This document shows, in pieces, positions 16,497 to 25,425 of a DNA stretch of 54,828 nucleotides. Position numbers and translations under genes: made by a program. Position 1 is the first letter of the stretch, and each line of letters begins with the position of its first letter. Origin of the DNA: Synergistaceae bacterium (GTDB taxonomy: Bacteria; Synergistota; Synergistia; Synergistales; Aminobacteriaceae); assembly GCA_017445205.1 (NCBI GenBank), contig JAFSUP010000033.1, forward strand, positions 1 to 54,828, in the 5' to 3' direction. The notes beneath the pieces were generated by a model that saw only the letters and a list, made by a program, of their open reading frames with translations, was not told the origin of the DNA and made no database searches.

Positions 16497-17303
16497 CTAA
16501 TTTTTACCTAGAAAATCGGGGAATGCTTGTGAAGAAGTCTTATATCGCGTCAAAAATTGTTTTGTTCGTTCTTCTTTGGGATTTTCAAAAAGTTCTCGCG
16601 GCTCACCTTGTTCACAAATTCCTCCGCCGTCCATGAAAATTACGTGGCTTGCAACGTCGCGGGCAAATTCCATTTCGTGAGTTACGATTATCATCGTGTT
16701 ATTGCTGTCAGAAAGGCTGCGAATGACTTTCAAAACTTCGCCGGTGAGTTCCGGGTCTAATGCGCTGGTCGGTTCATCGAAGCAAAGAATATCCGGTTTT
16801 AAAATCAAAGCGCGCGCGATTGCAACTCGTTGCTGCTGACCGCCGGATAATTGGTGTGGATAATTATTCATTCGTTCGGCAAGTCCGACTTTCTTAATAA
16901 TCTCTATTGCCTGCGATTTTATAATTTCGCGTTCGGCGTCAAAAATTTTTTTCTCTTTAGCGGCAAGTTTCGGAGCCAACATTACGTTTTCAAGCGCGGT
17001 GTATTGTGGAAAGAGATTGAACGACTGAAACACAAGCCCGAAGTGTAAACGCTTCTTTCTAATTTGATTTTCTGAACGCGTCGCAGGGTCGGCACTGTCA
17101 AATAAAATTTCGTCGTTGACTTTTATAACGCCTTCGTCGGGTGTCTCAAGAAAATTTAAGCAGCGTAGTAAAGTCGTCTTGCCGCTCCCCGATGAGCCGA
17201 TAATCGAAAGCACTTGGCCTTTCTCAAGAGAAAAATTTATTCCCTTGAGCACTTCGATATTTCCAAAAGTTTTGCGAATGTTTTTTACTTCTAAGATACT
17301 CAT
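16497..17303 (-). CDS. Polar amino acid ABC transporter, ATP-binding protein (GlnQ type)
   Basis: 268 residues from ATG 17303, which overlaps the permease stop (ATGA) and has GGAG 8 nt upstream; longer in-frame extensions have no support. Walker A is GSSGSGKT (36-43), signature LSGGQ (152-156), Walker B ILCFDEPTSALD (172-183), with the usual switch His in IIVTHEMEFA. Closest in pattern to GlnQ/HisP ATPases energising uptake of glutamine, histidine or similar amino acids. Part of an operon with the permease and binding protein upstream; prfB follows 55 nt downstream. Confidence 0.92.
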   Translation of the reverse strand: MSILEVKNIRKTFGNIEVLKGINFSLEKGQVLSIIGSSGSGKTTLLRCLNFLETPDEGVIKVNDEILFDSADPATRSENQIRKKRLHFGLVFQSFNLFPQYTALENVMLAPKLAAKEKKIFDAEREIIKSQAIEIIKKVGLAERMNNYPHQLSGGQQQRVAIARALILKPDILCFDEPTSALDPELTGEVLKVIRSLSDSNNTMIIVTHEMEFARDVASHVIFMDGGGICEQGEPRELFENPKEERTKQFLTRYKTSSQAFPDFLGKN

Positions 17304-17986
17304 CTGAAATACTCCAATTTCTTCTCGAACCACGAGAGCGCTACCGTAACAACGCCGTTGAAAATCAAATAATAAAACGCCGTGAAGAACAGCGGCCATA
17401 TAGCTCCCGAAATTCCGTGCGAACCTTTCATGAACGCTTGCCCCGCCCAAATAATTTCTTGTAGCGCGATTATTCGCGCGAGTGCCGTGTCTTTAACAAG
17501 CGTGATTATTTCATTTGAAATCGGCGGAACGATTCTCTTTATCATTTGCAGCAACGTAACATGAAAGAAAATTTGTCGCTTCGTCATTCCAAGAACGAGT
17601 CCGGCCTCTTGCTGACCTACAGGGACGCTTTGAATGCCGCCGCGATAAATTTCAGAGAAGTAGCATGAGTAATTAATAATGAAAGCTATCGCTGCCGCTA
17701 AAAATCTTCCGGACTCGCCGCCTCCCCATATCGGAGTATGAAGCACAAGCCCGGGAAAATAATAAACGATCAGCAACTGAATCATTAACGGCGTGCCGCG
17801 AATGATCCAAATTATAAACTGAGTCGTTAAACTGATGGCTTTGATTTTAGAGAGCGAGCCGAACGCGATTATAAGACCAAGCGGGAAAGCTCCAAGCAAC
17901 GTTATCGAAAATAATTTGAGAGTTTGAAGGAAACCTTGATTAAGCGCGCCGATTACGATCGGCATCTGTTGAAAAATTAATTCCAT
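17300..17986 (-). CDS. Polar amino acid ABC transporter permease (GlnP/HisM type)
   Basis: 228 residues with about five membrane helices, including LFSITLLGAFPLGLIIAF and FLAAAIAFIINYSCYF. The cytoplasmic coupling motif EIYRGGIQSVPVGQQEAGLVLGM (quoted in part: SVPVGQQEAGLVLG) is the EAA loop that contacts the ATPase. It overlaps the ATPase gene by four bases. A heptad element separates it from the binding-protein gene upstream. Confidence 0.92.
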   Translation of the reverse strand: MELIFQQMPIVIGALNQGFLQTLKLFSITLLGAFPLGLIIAFGSLSKIKAISLTTQFIIWIIRGTPLMIQLLIVYYFPGLVLHTPIWGGGESGRFLAAAIAFIINYSCYFSEIYRGGIQSVPVGQQEAGLVLGMTKRQIFFHVTLLQMIKRIVPPISNEIITLVKDTALARIIALQEIIWAGQAFMKGSHGISGAIWPLFFTAFYYLIFNGVVTVALSWFEKKLEYFR

Positions 17987-17998
17987 TTTTGAAAAGAC

Positions 17999-18090
17999 AG
18001 TGAGGAGTTAGAAATTAGGAGTTAGGAGTTAAAAAACTTTTTCATAAGTCTTTTTTTCCATTCCTCACTCCTCACTACTAACTCCTACTT
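17999..18090. repeat. Heptad inverted-repeat element, copy D
   Basis: The left arm (17999-18033) has units AGTGAGG, AGTTAGA, AATTAGG, AGTTAGG and AGTTAAA. The right arm (18059-18090) has CATTCCT, CACTCCT, CACTACT, AACTCCT and ends ACTTG. It lies inside the ABC importer operon, and the stop codon (TAG) of the binding-protein gene is part of the right arm. Confidence 0.85.
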
Positions 18091-18858
18091 GCCTTTAATC
18101 AGAGCTGCTTGAATTTTGTAAGTCTCTGCGACTTTCTGAATGCTTCCGTCTTCGTAGCCCTTCGCGAAAAACTCATTGAGAGCCGCCGCTAAATCGGAGC
18201 CTTTTCTGAAGCCGACGCCGTATTCTTCGCTGTTAAGTCCGATTGTGTAAGTCAAATTTTCGTAGCCCGTTCCCGGTCCGACCATTGCCGCGGCCATTAA
18301 CGAATCTATAATCGCGCCATTTGAACTTCCTGACGCGACTTCCATTAATGCCGAAGCCTGATCCTGAACTTCAACAACTTTAAAGCCCTGCGCCTTCGCA
18401 ACTTCATCGCCCGCGCTGCCGTGTTCGACTGCAAAGGTCAAATCTTTGAGACTCTCGACGGTCTTGTAATTCTCGGCTTTGTCAGCCGGCACGACGACTA
18501 TTTGAGCGTTGTTGCAATACGGCTTTGAACATTCCATTGAAGAAAGTACTTCGGCTGTGAGTGTCATTCCGTTCCATACGCAGTCAATATTTTTGCCGTT
18601 GAGTTCTAAAATTTTGTTGTTCCATTCGATTTCTTGAAACTCGGCTTTTACTCCCAAGGACGCAGCGAAAGCATTTGCGAGGTCTGCATCAAATCCGATC
18701 CATTCGCCCTTTTCGTTTTTGTAATCCATCGGCTGAAAGTCCGTAATGCCGACAACGAGAACGCCTTTAGCTTTGACGTATTCAAGATCGCTTTCAGCAT
18801 ACGCGAACGAACAAAACGCAACCGCAAGCACAAGGGCTAACGCAAAAATTTTTTTCAT
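18085..18858 (-). CDS. Polar amino acid ABC transporter, substrate-binding protein
   Basis: 257 residues from ATG 18858 (AAAGGG upstream), giving a clean signal peptide MKKIFALALVLAVAFCS cleaved near YAESD. The mature protein has the family-3 solute-binding pattern: GVLVVGITDFQPMDY, GEWIGFDADLANAFA, LTFAVEHGSAGDE and EYGVGFRKGSDL. The Arg and Asp that grip the amino acid backbone are in the expected blocks. The substrate is a polar amino acid such as glutamine, not settled by sequence. Encoded upstream of the permease and ATPase and 28 nt after the alanine symporter. Confidence 0.92.
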   Translation of the reverse strand: MKKIFALALVLAVAFCSFAYAESDLEYVKAKGVLVVGITDFQPMDYKNEKGEWIGFDADLANAFAASLGVKAEFQEIEWNNKILELNGKNIDCVWNGMTLTAEVLSSMECSKPYCNNAQIVVVPADKAENYKTVESLKDLTFAVEHGSAGDEVAKAQGFKVVEVQDQASALMEVASGSSNGAIIDSLMAAAMVGPGTGYENLTYTIGLNSEEYGVGFRKGSDLAAALNEFFAKGYEDGSIQKVAETYKIQAALIKGK

Positions 18859-18886
18859 GATTAAAAAATCCCTTTCTAAAATTAAA

Positions 18887-20539
18887 TTAAAGTATTGACA
18901 ACGCCGCAAACGCAAGAATGATTGACAAGAAGCCGAGAAGAGTCTGTCTCTTGTAAGCGGAGATAAGTCCAAGAACGGCCGCCAATGTCGCGAAGATTGT
19001 CGTGTGTGCAAAGAACGCCAACGTTCCGAATGCCACGCCGATAACTCCCAACGTAATAAACTGTGCTTTTGAAACTAAAACTTTCTGGCCCGGTGTCAAT
19101 GCACGGTCATCAGGTGTTCCATATTTCTCTTCGTAGTCGTCAACAATTCGTTTCAAAGTCGCTGAAAGAATTAATAATCCGATTAAGTTCGGCAAAGCCA
19201 TTAATCCGTTGAGCGTGTCGGAGATGTCCCAAATGTTATTAAGGAACTGGTTGCCTTCGGTGCCAAGGAACTGTGAGCCGGCCGCGCCGATTACGATCAT
19301 TACGATCCAAAGGATTTTCATAATAGGCTTTGTCCATACGCCGAATAAATAAGTGATTGCCGTTTCGGCGTACCAGTACCAGCCCAAAATCGTTGTGAAC
19401 GCAAATAATAATAATCCGATTGAAAGAATATACTTTCCGGGAAGGCCAAGCGCGTTTTCAAATGCTCTAAGTGTAAGCTGTGCGCCTGTTAATTCCGGGG
19501 CGCTCGTTAATGTTCCTGTTACCATGACTACAAGGGCCGTCATTGTACAAATTACGATTGTGTCCATGAAAACTTCAAAAATTCCATAGAAGCCCTGCTG
19601 CACTGGGTGCTCTACGCTAGCTGTAGCGTGAACCATGGGCGCGGAACCCATACCGGCTTCGTTAGAGAAGACGCCGCGGGCGATACCACGCTGAACAGCC
19701 TCTTTAACTCCCCAACCTGCTAAAGCGCCGGGCAATGTCTCTAACGGTTCATTGAAGGCAAGGTGTACGGCGTTCGCAACCGCTGCGGGGATTGCTGAAG
19801 AGTTCACGATTAAGACGTAAATTGACCCGAAGACATAGAAGATCGCCATGAACGGTACTACGTAAGTCGTAACTGTCGAAAGGCTTTTGAGTCCGCCAAT
19901 GATGACGAGTGCGACAAGGACAGCCATAACGATTCCGCTGTAGAGGTGATTGACGCCCCAGCCCATCGACATAGCTTCGGCCGCTGAGTTCGCCTGAGTA
20001 GCTGCGCCGATTCCGAATGACGCAAGGAACGCGAACAAAGCGAACAAAATCGCGAGAATTTTACCGATGAATTTTCCAAGGCCCTGGCCAAGAGCGTCGC
20101 TTGCTCCGTTCTCAAGGATATACATCGTGCCCCCGCGCCAATCGCCGTGAGCGTCTTTCTGTCGATAGTGAACGGCTAACGTAACTTCGGCAAATTTCGT
20201 GCACATTCCAAAGACTGCCGAGATTAACATCCAGACCATCGCGCCGGGGCCTCCAAGATGAAGAGCCGTAGCGACACCCGCAACGTTTCCTGTTCCGACT
20301 GTGGCCGCCATTGCCGTTGCCATTGCTGCGAATGAAGAGATCGATTTGTCTTCGCCGGATTTCTTTCTGAAGCTAAAGACTTCTGACAATGAAGCGAAGA
20401 AATATCTGAACTGCGGAAGGCCAAGCAGGAGCGTTAAATAAACTCCCGTACCTACAAGCAAGATTAAAACGGGCGCACCCCAGACAAAGCTGTTTACGAT
20501 CCCGTTGTAATGCATAATCGTGTCCATTATGCCTTGCAT
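18887..20539 (-). CDS. Sodium:alanine symporter family protein (AGCS)
   Basis: 550 residues, at least ten membrane helices. Family landmarks are GTGNVAGVATALHLGGPGA in the first third, the EVTLAVHYR segment, and GVFSNEAGMGSAPMVHA near the middle. AGCS carriers import alanine or glycine with Na+. The C-terminus is longer than usual, with two extra hydrophobic helices after residue 490. AAGGAG lies upstream of the ATG. First gene of a minus-strand run with the ABC amino acid importer, so the two uptake systems may be coexpressed. Confidence 0.92.
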   Translation of the reverse strand: MQGIMDTIMHYNGIVNSFVWGAPVLILLVGTGVYLTLLLGLPQFRYFFASLSEVFSFRKKSGEDKSISSFAAMATAMAATVGTGNVAGVATALHLGGPGAMVWMLISAVFGMCTKFAEVTLAVHYRQKDAHGDWRGGTMYILENGASDALGQGLGKFIGKILAILFALFAFLASFGIGAATQANSAAEAMSMGWGVNHLYSGIVMAVLVALVIIGGLKSLSTVTTYVVPFMAIFYVFGSIYVLIVNSSAIPAAVANAVHLAFNEPLETLPGALAGWGVKEAVQRGIARGVFSNEAGMGSAPMVHATASVEHPVQQGFYGIFEVFMDTIVICTMTALVVMVTGTLTSAPELTGAQLTLRAFENALGLPGKYILSIGLLLFAFTTILGWYWYAETAITYLFGVWTKPIMKILWIVMIVIGAAGSQFLGTEGNQFLNNIWDISDTLNGLMALPNLIGLLILSATLKRIVDDYEEKYGTPDDRALTPGQKVLVSKAQFITLGVIGVAFGTLAFFAHTTIFATLAAVLGLISAYKRQTLLGFLSIILAFAALSIL

Positions 20540-20579
20540 GAAAAATACACTCTCCTTAAAAATTAAAAATTTTCGCTAT

Positions 20580-20585
20580 ATTATA
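20580..20585 (-). promoter_or_regulatory. -10 element of the symporter promoter
   Basis: On the minus strand TATAAT is preceded by TGTG; the -35 is poor (TTTTGG at 16 nt). It is the only good promoter signal upstream of the amino acid uptake run, in the divergent gap with rapZ. Confidence 0.5.
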
Positions 20586-20626
20586 CACGTTTTCAAAATA
20601 GCCAAAATCGCGCGCAAAGTTTCAAG

Positions 20627-20635
20627 TGCTACAAT
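20627..20635 (+). promoter_or_regulatory. Extended -10 promoter of rapZ-yvcK
   Basis: TGCTACAAT (TGn plus TACAAT) without a clear -35, about 30 nt upstream of the ribosome-binding site GAAGGAGG and the rapZ ATG. Confidence 0.5.
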
Positions 20636-20666
20636 ATCAACTTAATTATGAAGGAGGCTTTTTAAA

Positions 20667-21530
20667 ATGAAGCAGTTTCTTATCGTAACGGGAATGAGCG
20701 GAGCCGGAAAGACAATGACATTGAAAGTTCTCGAAGATTTCGGCTTTATCACAATAGATAATCTTCCTCCTGCTCTTCTTCCTCAACTCTTCACACTTAT
20801 ATCAGAACGGCCGGAAGCCTCAAAAAGTCGCGGCGTCGTCGCTACGGTTGACATTCGCAACGTGAGCAAAAACTTCGTGAAAGTCATTGATGAAATTTCT
20901 GAAGCGTGGGGCGGCGTTGTCAAAGTAATTTTTTTGACGGCCTCGGACGAAGAATTATTGCGACGCTACGAACGTACTCGACGCGTTCACCCTCTAAGTC
21001 ATGGACGCTCGACGCGCGAAGGAATTCTAACAGAGCGTGAGCTTCTCGCCCCGGTGCTTGACCGCGCGGACATTATCATTGATACTTCTTTAATGGACCT
21101 TCATCAACATCGTGAGCGACTCTTAAAAGAATTTTTTGAGAACGATGGCGGAATTTCAATTTTAATAAGCTCATTCGGATACAAGTATGGCGTCCCACAA
21201 GATAGCAGTTTCGTTATGGACGTTCGCGGATTGCCGAATCCTTATTATGTTGACGAACTGAAAGACCTCACTGGCCAAGACGAGCCCGTGAAAGAATTTT
21301 TATTAAAATTTCCAGAGACACATAAATGTATCGAGCTCACAAAAAATTTTCTTGATTTTTTCATTCCGCAGTTCTTGAATAACGTTCGAGGACAGCTTCA
21401 TATTTCGGTAGGCTGCACAGGCGGGCGACATCGTTCGGTAGCTATGGCCGAATGGCTCGGTGAGATTTATTCAAAAGTTTATAGCGGCGTCTGCGTGATG
21501 CACAGAGATAAGGGGCACGGTCATCAATGA
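20667..21530 (+). CDS. rapZ: RNase adapter / nucleotide-binding protein RapZ (YvcJ)
   Basis: 287 residues. In E. coli RapZ binds the GlmZ small RNA and glucosamine-6-phosphate to control GlmS; in Firmicutes the orthologue YvcJ hydrolyses nucleotides. Walker A GMSGAGKT is at 9-16, with a Walker-B-like block VKVIFLTASDEELLRRY. The C-terminal domain carries the conserved GCTGGRHRSV loop (Cys250) and the ending MHRDKG. It overlaps yvcK by four bases (ATGA), as in Firmicutes. The usual third partner whiA is absent. The gene is divergent from the symporter. Confidence 0.93.
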   Translation: MKQFLIVTGMSGAGKTMTLKVLEDFGFITIDNLPPALLPQLFTLISERPEASKSRGVVATVDIRNVSKNFVKVIDEISEAWGGVVKVIFLTASDEELLRRYERTRRVHPLSHGRSTREGILTERELLAPVLDRADIIIDTSLMDLHQHRERLLKEFFENDGGISILISSFGYKYGVPQDSSFVMDVRGLPNPYYVDELKDLTGQDEPVKEFLLKFPETHKCIELTKNFLDFFIPQFLNNVRGQLHISVGCTGGRHRSVAMAEWLGEIYSKVYSGVCVMHRDKGHGHQ

Positions 21531-22615
21531 GTTTTGCATTAGGAGTCTTGACGACTTTAATAATTTTATTTTTGTTTGGACGAATTAAATTTAAGTCTGG
21601 CCGGCCTGTGATTGAGCGCGCAATATCCGGGCGTTTATCGAACGGTCCTTATATTGTCGCTGTGGGAGGCGGCACGGGACTTTCAACACTCTTGCGCGGA
21701 ATTAAAGCCTTCACTCGAAACATTACGGCGGTTGTAGCTGTTACTGACGAGGGCGGAAGCTCCGGACGAATCCGAAACGAATGGGGAATGTTGCCGCCCG
21801 GGGACGTTCGGAACTGTATAGCGGCTCTCGCGGAGAACGATAACGAGCTAAAAAAAATTCTTGATTTCAGATTTGACCGTGGGGAATTATCCGGGCATAG
21901 TCTTGGAAATTTATTGTTACTCGCGGTTACGGAGATGAGCGGCGATTTTAGTACGGCCGTTGAAAAAATGAATCACTTGCTCTCAATTCGTGGGCGAGTT
22001 TTGCCAGTTACAACAGAATCTATAACGCTCATGGGAAAAACTAAAGACGGCCTCGAAGTCAAAGGCGAGTTGGATATTTCTGAACACGGTCATGAACTCG
22101 ATGAGATTTGGCTCGAACCTATGAACGCGCGCCCGCTGCCTGACGTTCTTAACGCCGTCGATGAAGCTGATGTTATATTGCTCGGCCCGGGGAGTTTATT
22201 CACGAGTGTAATTCCAAATTTATTGCTGCCGGATTTCGCGGATAAATTAAAAGATTCGCCCGTCCCTAAAATTTATATTTGCAACTTGATGACGCAGCCT
22301 GACGAAACTCAAGGCATGAACATTTTGCAGCATCTCGAATGGGTAAGCGTGGCTTTAGGTTGCGTTCCTGATTTTGTGATCGCGAACAGCGCGCCAATTC
22401 CTGAAGATATTATCGAGGCATATAAAAATAAAGGTGCGTCGCCGTTATTTCTAAATTATCATCAGCGCGAGGCGATTAAAAACATGGGCTGCATATGCGT
22501 AGAAGCGCCTATAATGTCGGTATTTGAAAATGAAAAAGAAGGCCGCGTAATGAGGCATGACCCTCAAAAATTGGCCTCCGTGATTTTCAGATTAGTAAGA
22601 CGGCTCGACGAATGA
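21527..22615 (+). CDS. yvcK: YvcK family gluconeogenesis factor
   Basis: 362 residues. YvcK proteins bind UDP-GlcNAc and are needed for normal cell shape and growth on gluconeogenic carbon sources. A membrane-anchor helix (LGVLTTLIILFLFG) precedes the Rossmann-like core with VAVGGGTGLSTLLRG (about 44-58), VAVTDEGGSSGRIR and LPPGDVRNCIAALA. GHSLGNLLL and the C-terminal VANSAPIP-type block (VIANSAPIPEDI) complete the family set. Coupled to rapZ; converges with the APC permease with only 5 bases between them and no terminator. Confidence 0.92.
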   Translation: MSFALGVLTTLIILFLFGRIKFKSGRPVIERAISGRLSNGPYIVAVGGGTGLSTLLRGIKAFTRNITAVVAVTDEGGSSGRIRNEWGMLPPGDVRNCIAALAENDNELKKILDFRFDRGELSGHSLGNLLLLAVTEMSGDFSTAVEKMNHLLSIRGRVLPVTTESITLMGKTKDGLEVKGELDISEHGHELDEIWLEPMNARPLPDVLNAVDEADVILLGPGSLFTSVIPNLLLPDFADKLKDSPVPKIYICNLMTQPDETQGMNILQHLEWVSVALGCVPDFVIANSAPIPEDIIEAYKNKGASPLFLNYHQREAIKNMGCICVEAPIMSVFENEKEGRVMRHDPQKLASVIFRLVRRLDE

Positions 22616-22620
22616 AATTT

Positions 22621-24024
22621 TTAATCCCAAAGTCCTATCACGATCCACGCGATAAGCATGAAGTACGACGGCAAAGATAGAGAACTGTCTAGCCCCGGTA
22701 TCGGCACAAGCAGCAGTACCGCAAATATTACAGAAAGTACAAAGCCTAACATGCCGAATATCGCTACGTCCTTTCTGTCTTCCAAACGTGAAAATTTATA
22801 TGCCGCTAACGAAGTGTAACCGTAACCAATCGCTCCGCCTATCGATGCCATGTCAACGGTCCAGCTAATCACGTGTCGCCCAAGCAGTACTGTTAAAATC
22901 GAAACAATCATGCAAAAGAGAACTGCGTTACGCGGCACGCCATTTTTATTCAAAACTCCGAACCATGGCGAAATCATTCCTTCTCTTGCCATAGAATGTA
23001 ACAATCTGCTCGATGCGATATAAAAACATAAAACTCCCGTTAGCACAGCGCACGCAGCAGCCAGTCCCATTAGAGATAAGCCGACAGCGCCAAGGATTTT
23101 ATAAGACGCGTAAATAGTCGTTATTGAGTTATATCCGCCGGCAGTATCTAACCTGTGATTGACATCGACATATGCGACCCAATCGGGATAAATTTCTGGA
23201 ATAACTGATACTGCTATTAAACTCATCACGATATACACAAAGCAGCCTGCTACTATGCTAGTGTCCATTATGGTCTTTACGCGATTATTTGAAAAATTCG
23301 TTTCTTCAGAGAGCTGGGGGATAATGTCGAAGCCCACAAAGAGCCACGGCACTATAACTACAATAGAGATAATTTGAGCCCAAGCCCCTCGTCTATCAGG
23401 ATAAAATAACGGGTGGAAATTTGAAATTTTTGCGTCAGGACTTAAAAACGCTCCCCCTAATATCATCAGGACGCCGCTGAGCATTACAATCACCATTATA
23501 GTTTGAATAATCGCTGCAATATGCACCTTCTTAGAAGCGATAAAAGCAAAAATTATTAACACCGCTATGGCGACCAGAAGTTCTCCCAAGTAAACGTCAT
23601 ATCCGGCTATTGTATAGTGAAAGCCAAATTGAAATATATTTCCATACAATGCTCTAAGGACAAGACAGAATGCCGTAGCGTCCATAGGGATTATGCTGAT
23701 ATAACAAAGTCCAAGAAACCACGCGCAAATAAATCCGTGTGTCTTTCCAAAAGCGCGCTCGGCATATATAAATTGGCCTCCCGAAATCGGAACTTTTTTC
23801 GCCATGTAGCCGTATCCATACGAGATAATCAGCATTATCAGCGCGCCGATCTCGATCCCTATCAAAGAACCTAAAAGCCCTGCTCTCTTTAAAAAAGTCG
23901 TAGCAGGCATTACGAACGCCCCAAAGCCTATGATACCGCCAAAGGCTAACGACCAAGCGCCAAATGCTGTTAATTTTCGTTCAGTTTGAATTTGATTTTT
24001 TGATTCTTCTTGTTGTTGTTCCAT
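22621..24024 (-). CDS. APC superfamily amino acid permease
   Basis: 467 residues with about 12 membrane helices. The first helix carries GGIIGFGAFVMP, the broken-helix substrate site of APC transporters, and helix 6 has PWLFVGFDIIPQLSEETNF, another family signature. The N-terminal 20 residues are Gln/Glu-rich and cytoplasmic. The substrate is not deducible. The ribosome-binding site is weak; the start lies six bases after the nitroreductase stop, so it is probably cotranscribed with that gene. Confidence 0.88.
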   Translation of the reverse strand: MEQQQEESKNQIQTERKLTAFGAWSLAFGGIIGFGAFVMPATTFLKRAGLLGSLIGIEIGALIMLIISYGYGYMAKKVPISGGQFIYAERAFGKTHGFICAWFLGLCYISIIPMDATAFCLVLRALYGNIFQFGFHYTIAGYDVYLGELLVAIAVLIIFAFIASKKVHIAAIIQTIMVIVMLSGVLMILGGAFLSPDAKISNFHPLFYPDRRGAWAQIISIVVIVPWLFVGFDIIPQLSEETNFSNNRVKTIMDTSIVAGCFVYIVMSLIAVSVIPEIYPDWVAYVDVNHRLDTAGGYNSITTIYASYKILGAVGLSLMGLAAACAVLTGVLCFYIASSRLLHSMAREGMISPWFGVLNKNGVPRNAVLFCMIVSILTVLLGRHVISWTVDMASIGGAIGYGYTSLAAYKFSRLEDRKDVAIFGMLGFVLSVIFAVLLLVPIPGLDSSLSLPSYFMLIAWIVIGLWD

Positions 24025-24030
24025 TTGCTT

Positions 24031-24663
24031 TTAGGGACGCGGTCCGATTGAATGCACCAACGTTATATTTTGTTTTCTGTTAAGTTTGAGAATCCTGCGG
24101 ATCCTTGCTTCCTCAAACGTTCCACGCACTACAGCGTTCCAACCTTTAGAGGCCGCAAATAAATAAGCGTTCTGAAGCATTGCGCCTGTGTGAGCGAATC
24201 CCCATTTCTCGATACGGTCTTCAGGAGCGCCTTCGCCTTCCCATTTTTTCAAATCTTGAACGTAAACGAAAGTTATGGCAGCCTTTCCTGCGTAGGCGGG
24301 TTTGCTCGTAGCTTGTCTATAATCGCCCCCGGTGATTAATTCTAGCGAATGCTTAAGCGCGTCAAATTTATAAACTCCATTCTTGTCAAAAACATAAACG
24401 GATATATCATGCACGCCCCTAGCCACGGGATAAACTCGAAGTCCGCTATCGCGATTTACGCCGGCCGTAACGTAAAGAAGGTCAGAGAGATCTTGCGAAG
24501 TAATTTCGACGTCGGCAAATTCGCGCGTTGAGTGTCGCAAAGTTTCAGCTTCGTAAAGAGGCATTCCGCCGGTTTTATTTGGGGGCGGGAGTTCTATCAC
24601 GTCAGCATATGAACACGAGACGACAAGGAGCATAAGCAACATAGATAATAAAATTCTTCTCAT
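24031..24663 (-). CDS. Exported nitroreductase-family (SagB-like) protein
   Basis: 210 residues. GGGAGG sits upstream of the ATG. The N-terminus MRRILLSMLLMLLVVSCSYA is a signal peptide, and VVSC also fits a lipobox, so it may be a lipoprotein. After it comes a nitroreductase fold: RHSTREFADVEITSQDLSDL (FMN phosphate-binding Arg-Ser-x-Arg block), LLYVTAGVNR, and the C-terminal AASKGWNAVVRGTF region. It resembles SagB/ThcOx-type oxidoreductases, which normally work in the cytoplasm; export of an FMN protein is unusual. Downstream is an APC permease. The substrate is unknown. Confidence 0.8.
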   Translation of the reverse strand: MRRILLSMLLMLLVVSCSYADVIELPPPNKTGGMPLYEAETLRHSTREFADVEITSQDLSDLLYVTAGVNRDSGLRVYPVARGVHDISVYVFDKNGVYKFDALKHSLELITGGDYRQATSKPAYAGKAAITFVYVQDLKKWEGEGAPEDRIEKWGFAHTGAMLQNAYLFAASKGWNAVVRGTFEEARIRRILKLNRKQNITLVHSIGPRP

Positions 24664-24750
24664 TAAATAAACTTCCTCCCAATTTACTATTTAATATTTT
24701 GCTAAATTAAAAAAAATTTTTCTTTCATTGTCAAGCGAATATTACGAATA

Positions 24751-24759
24751 TGATATAAT
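24751..24759 (+). promoter_or_regulatory. Extended -10 promoter of citX
   Basis: TGATATAAT is a perfect TGn-TATAAT extended -10. TTGTCA at 24728-24733 is 20 nt away, too far for a standard -35. It lies 39 nt before the start codon. Confidence 0.6.
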
Positions 24760-24797
24760 TCCGCGAAAAAAAATTTTTGTAAGGTGATTGAGTTTTT

Positions 24798-25295
24798 ATG
24801 ATTGGCAACGAAGTTATTTTATCTCAAATGCTTGCGCGGCGTGAAGCTCGAGCGATGGAGCAAAAAAAATTTTTAGAGAATTTCAACGCGCCTTTGATCT
24901 CGTTTTCTATGAACATTCCCGGCCCGATTAAAACTAATGAAAAAATTCGCGTGGCCTTCGACGTAGGGAAAAATTTAATTTTTGAATCTCTTGCAAAAAT
25001 TGAAGCTCCCGTGAATGACTTTATTGAAGTTCATGAGGACACCGGCGACGAGATTTTATTATCTGTGAGCGGCGCAAGCCCGGAAAAATTAAAAAATCTC
25101 GCAATGAAAATTGAAAATGAAAATCGTTTCGGGAGATTGTTCGATATAGATATTATTGACGAATTTGGACAAAAATTATCGCGCGGAAGTTTTAGAAAGT
25201 GTTTAATCTGCGATAAACAGGCGCAAGAGTGTGCACGCGCACGCGCTCATTCAGTTGAAGAGATGCAAAAGGCGATTGAAAAATTATTAAATTAA
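24798..25295 (+). CDS. citX: CitX-type apo-citrate lyase phosphoribosyl-dephospho-CoA transferase
   Basis: 165 residues. CitX attaches the 2'-(5''-triphosphoribosyl)-3'-dephospho-CoA prosthetic group to the acyl carrier subunit of citrate lyase. Family landmarks seen are SFSMNIPGPIK (residues 36-46), GRLFDIDIID, and the Cys motif RKCLICD followed by CARARAH. Length matches stand-alone CitX. No citrate lyase subunit (citDEF), citC or citG lies in the window, so it is an orphan here; its target acyl carrier protein must be elsewhere. AAGGTGATTG precedes the ATG, with a good promoter upstream. Confidence 0.8.
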   Translation: MIGNEVILSQMLARREARAMEQKKFLENFNAPLISFSMNIPGPIKTNEKIRVAFDVGKNLIFESLAKIEAPVNDFIEVHEDTGDEILLSVSGASPEKLKNLAMKIENENRFGRLFDIDIIDEFGQKLSRGSFRKCLICDKQAQECARARAHSVEEMQKAIEKLLN

Positions 25296-25387
25296 TGCTG
25301 TCGCTCTGATTTCTGTGGTTATTGCCGACGATTTTAATTGACTTCTTATATAAAATATTCTTTATTCACAAATAACTATGATTAAAG

Positions 25388-25425
25388 AAAGTCGCATGTA
25401 GCATTACTGTTTCGGACGCGGCTTT
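25388..25425 (+). promoter_or_regulatory. Leader stem-loop before garD
   Basis: AAAGTCGC (25388-25395) pairs with GCGGCTTT (25418-25425), 8 bp with one G-U pair around a 22-nt loop, ending seven bases before the AAAGGGGG ribosome-binding site. It could modulate translation. A weak promoter (TTGACT at 25338) lies upstream. Confidence 0.4.
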
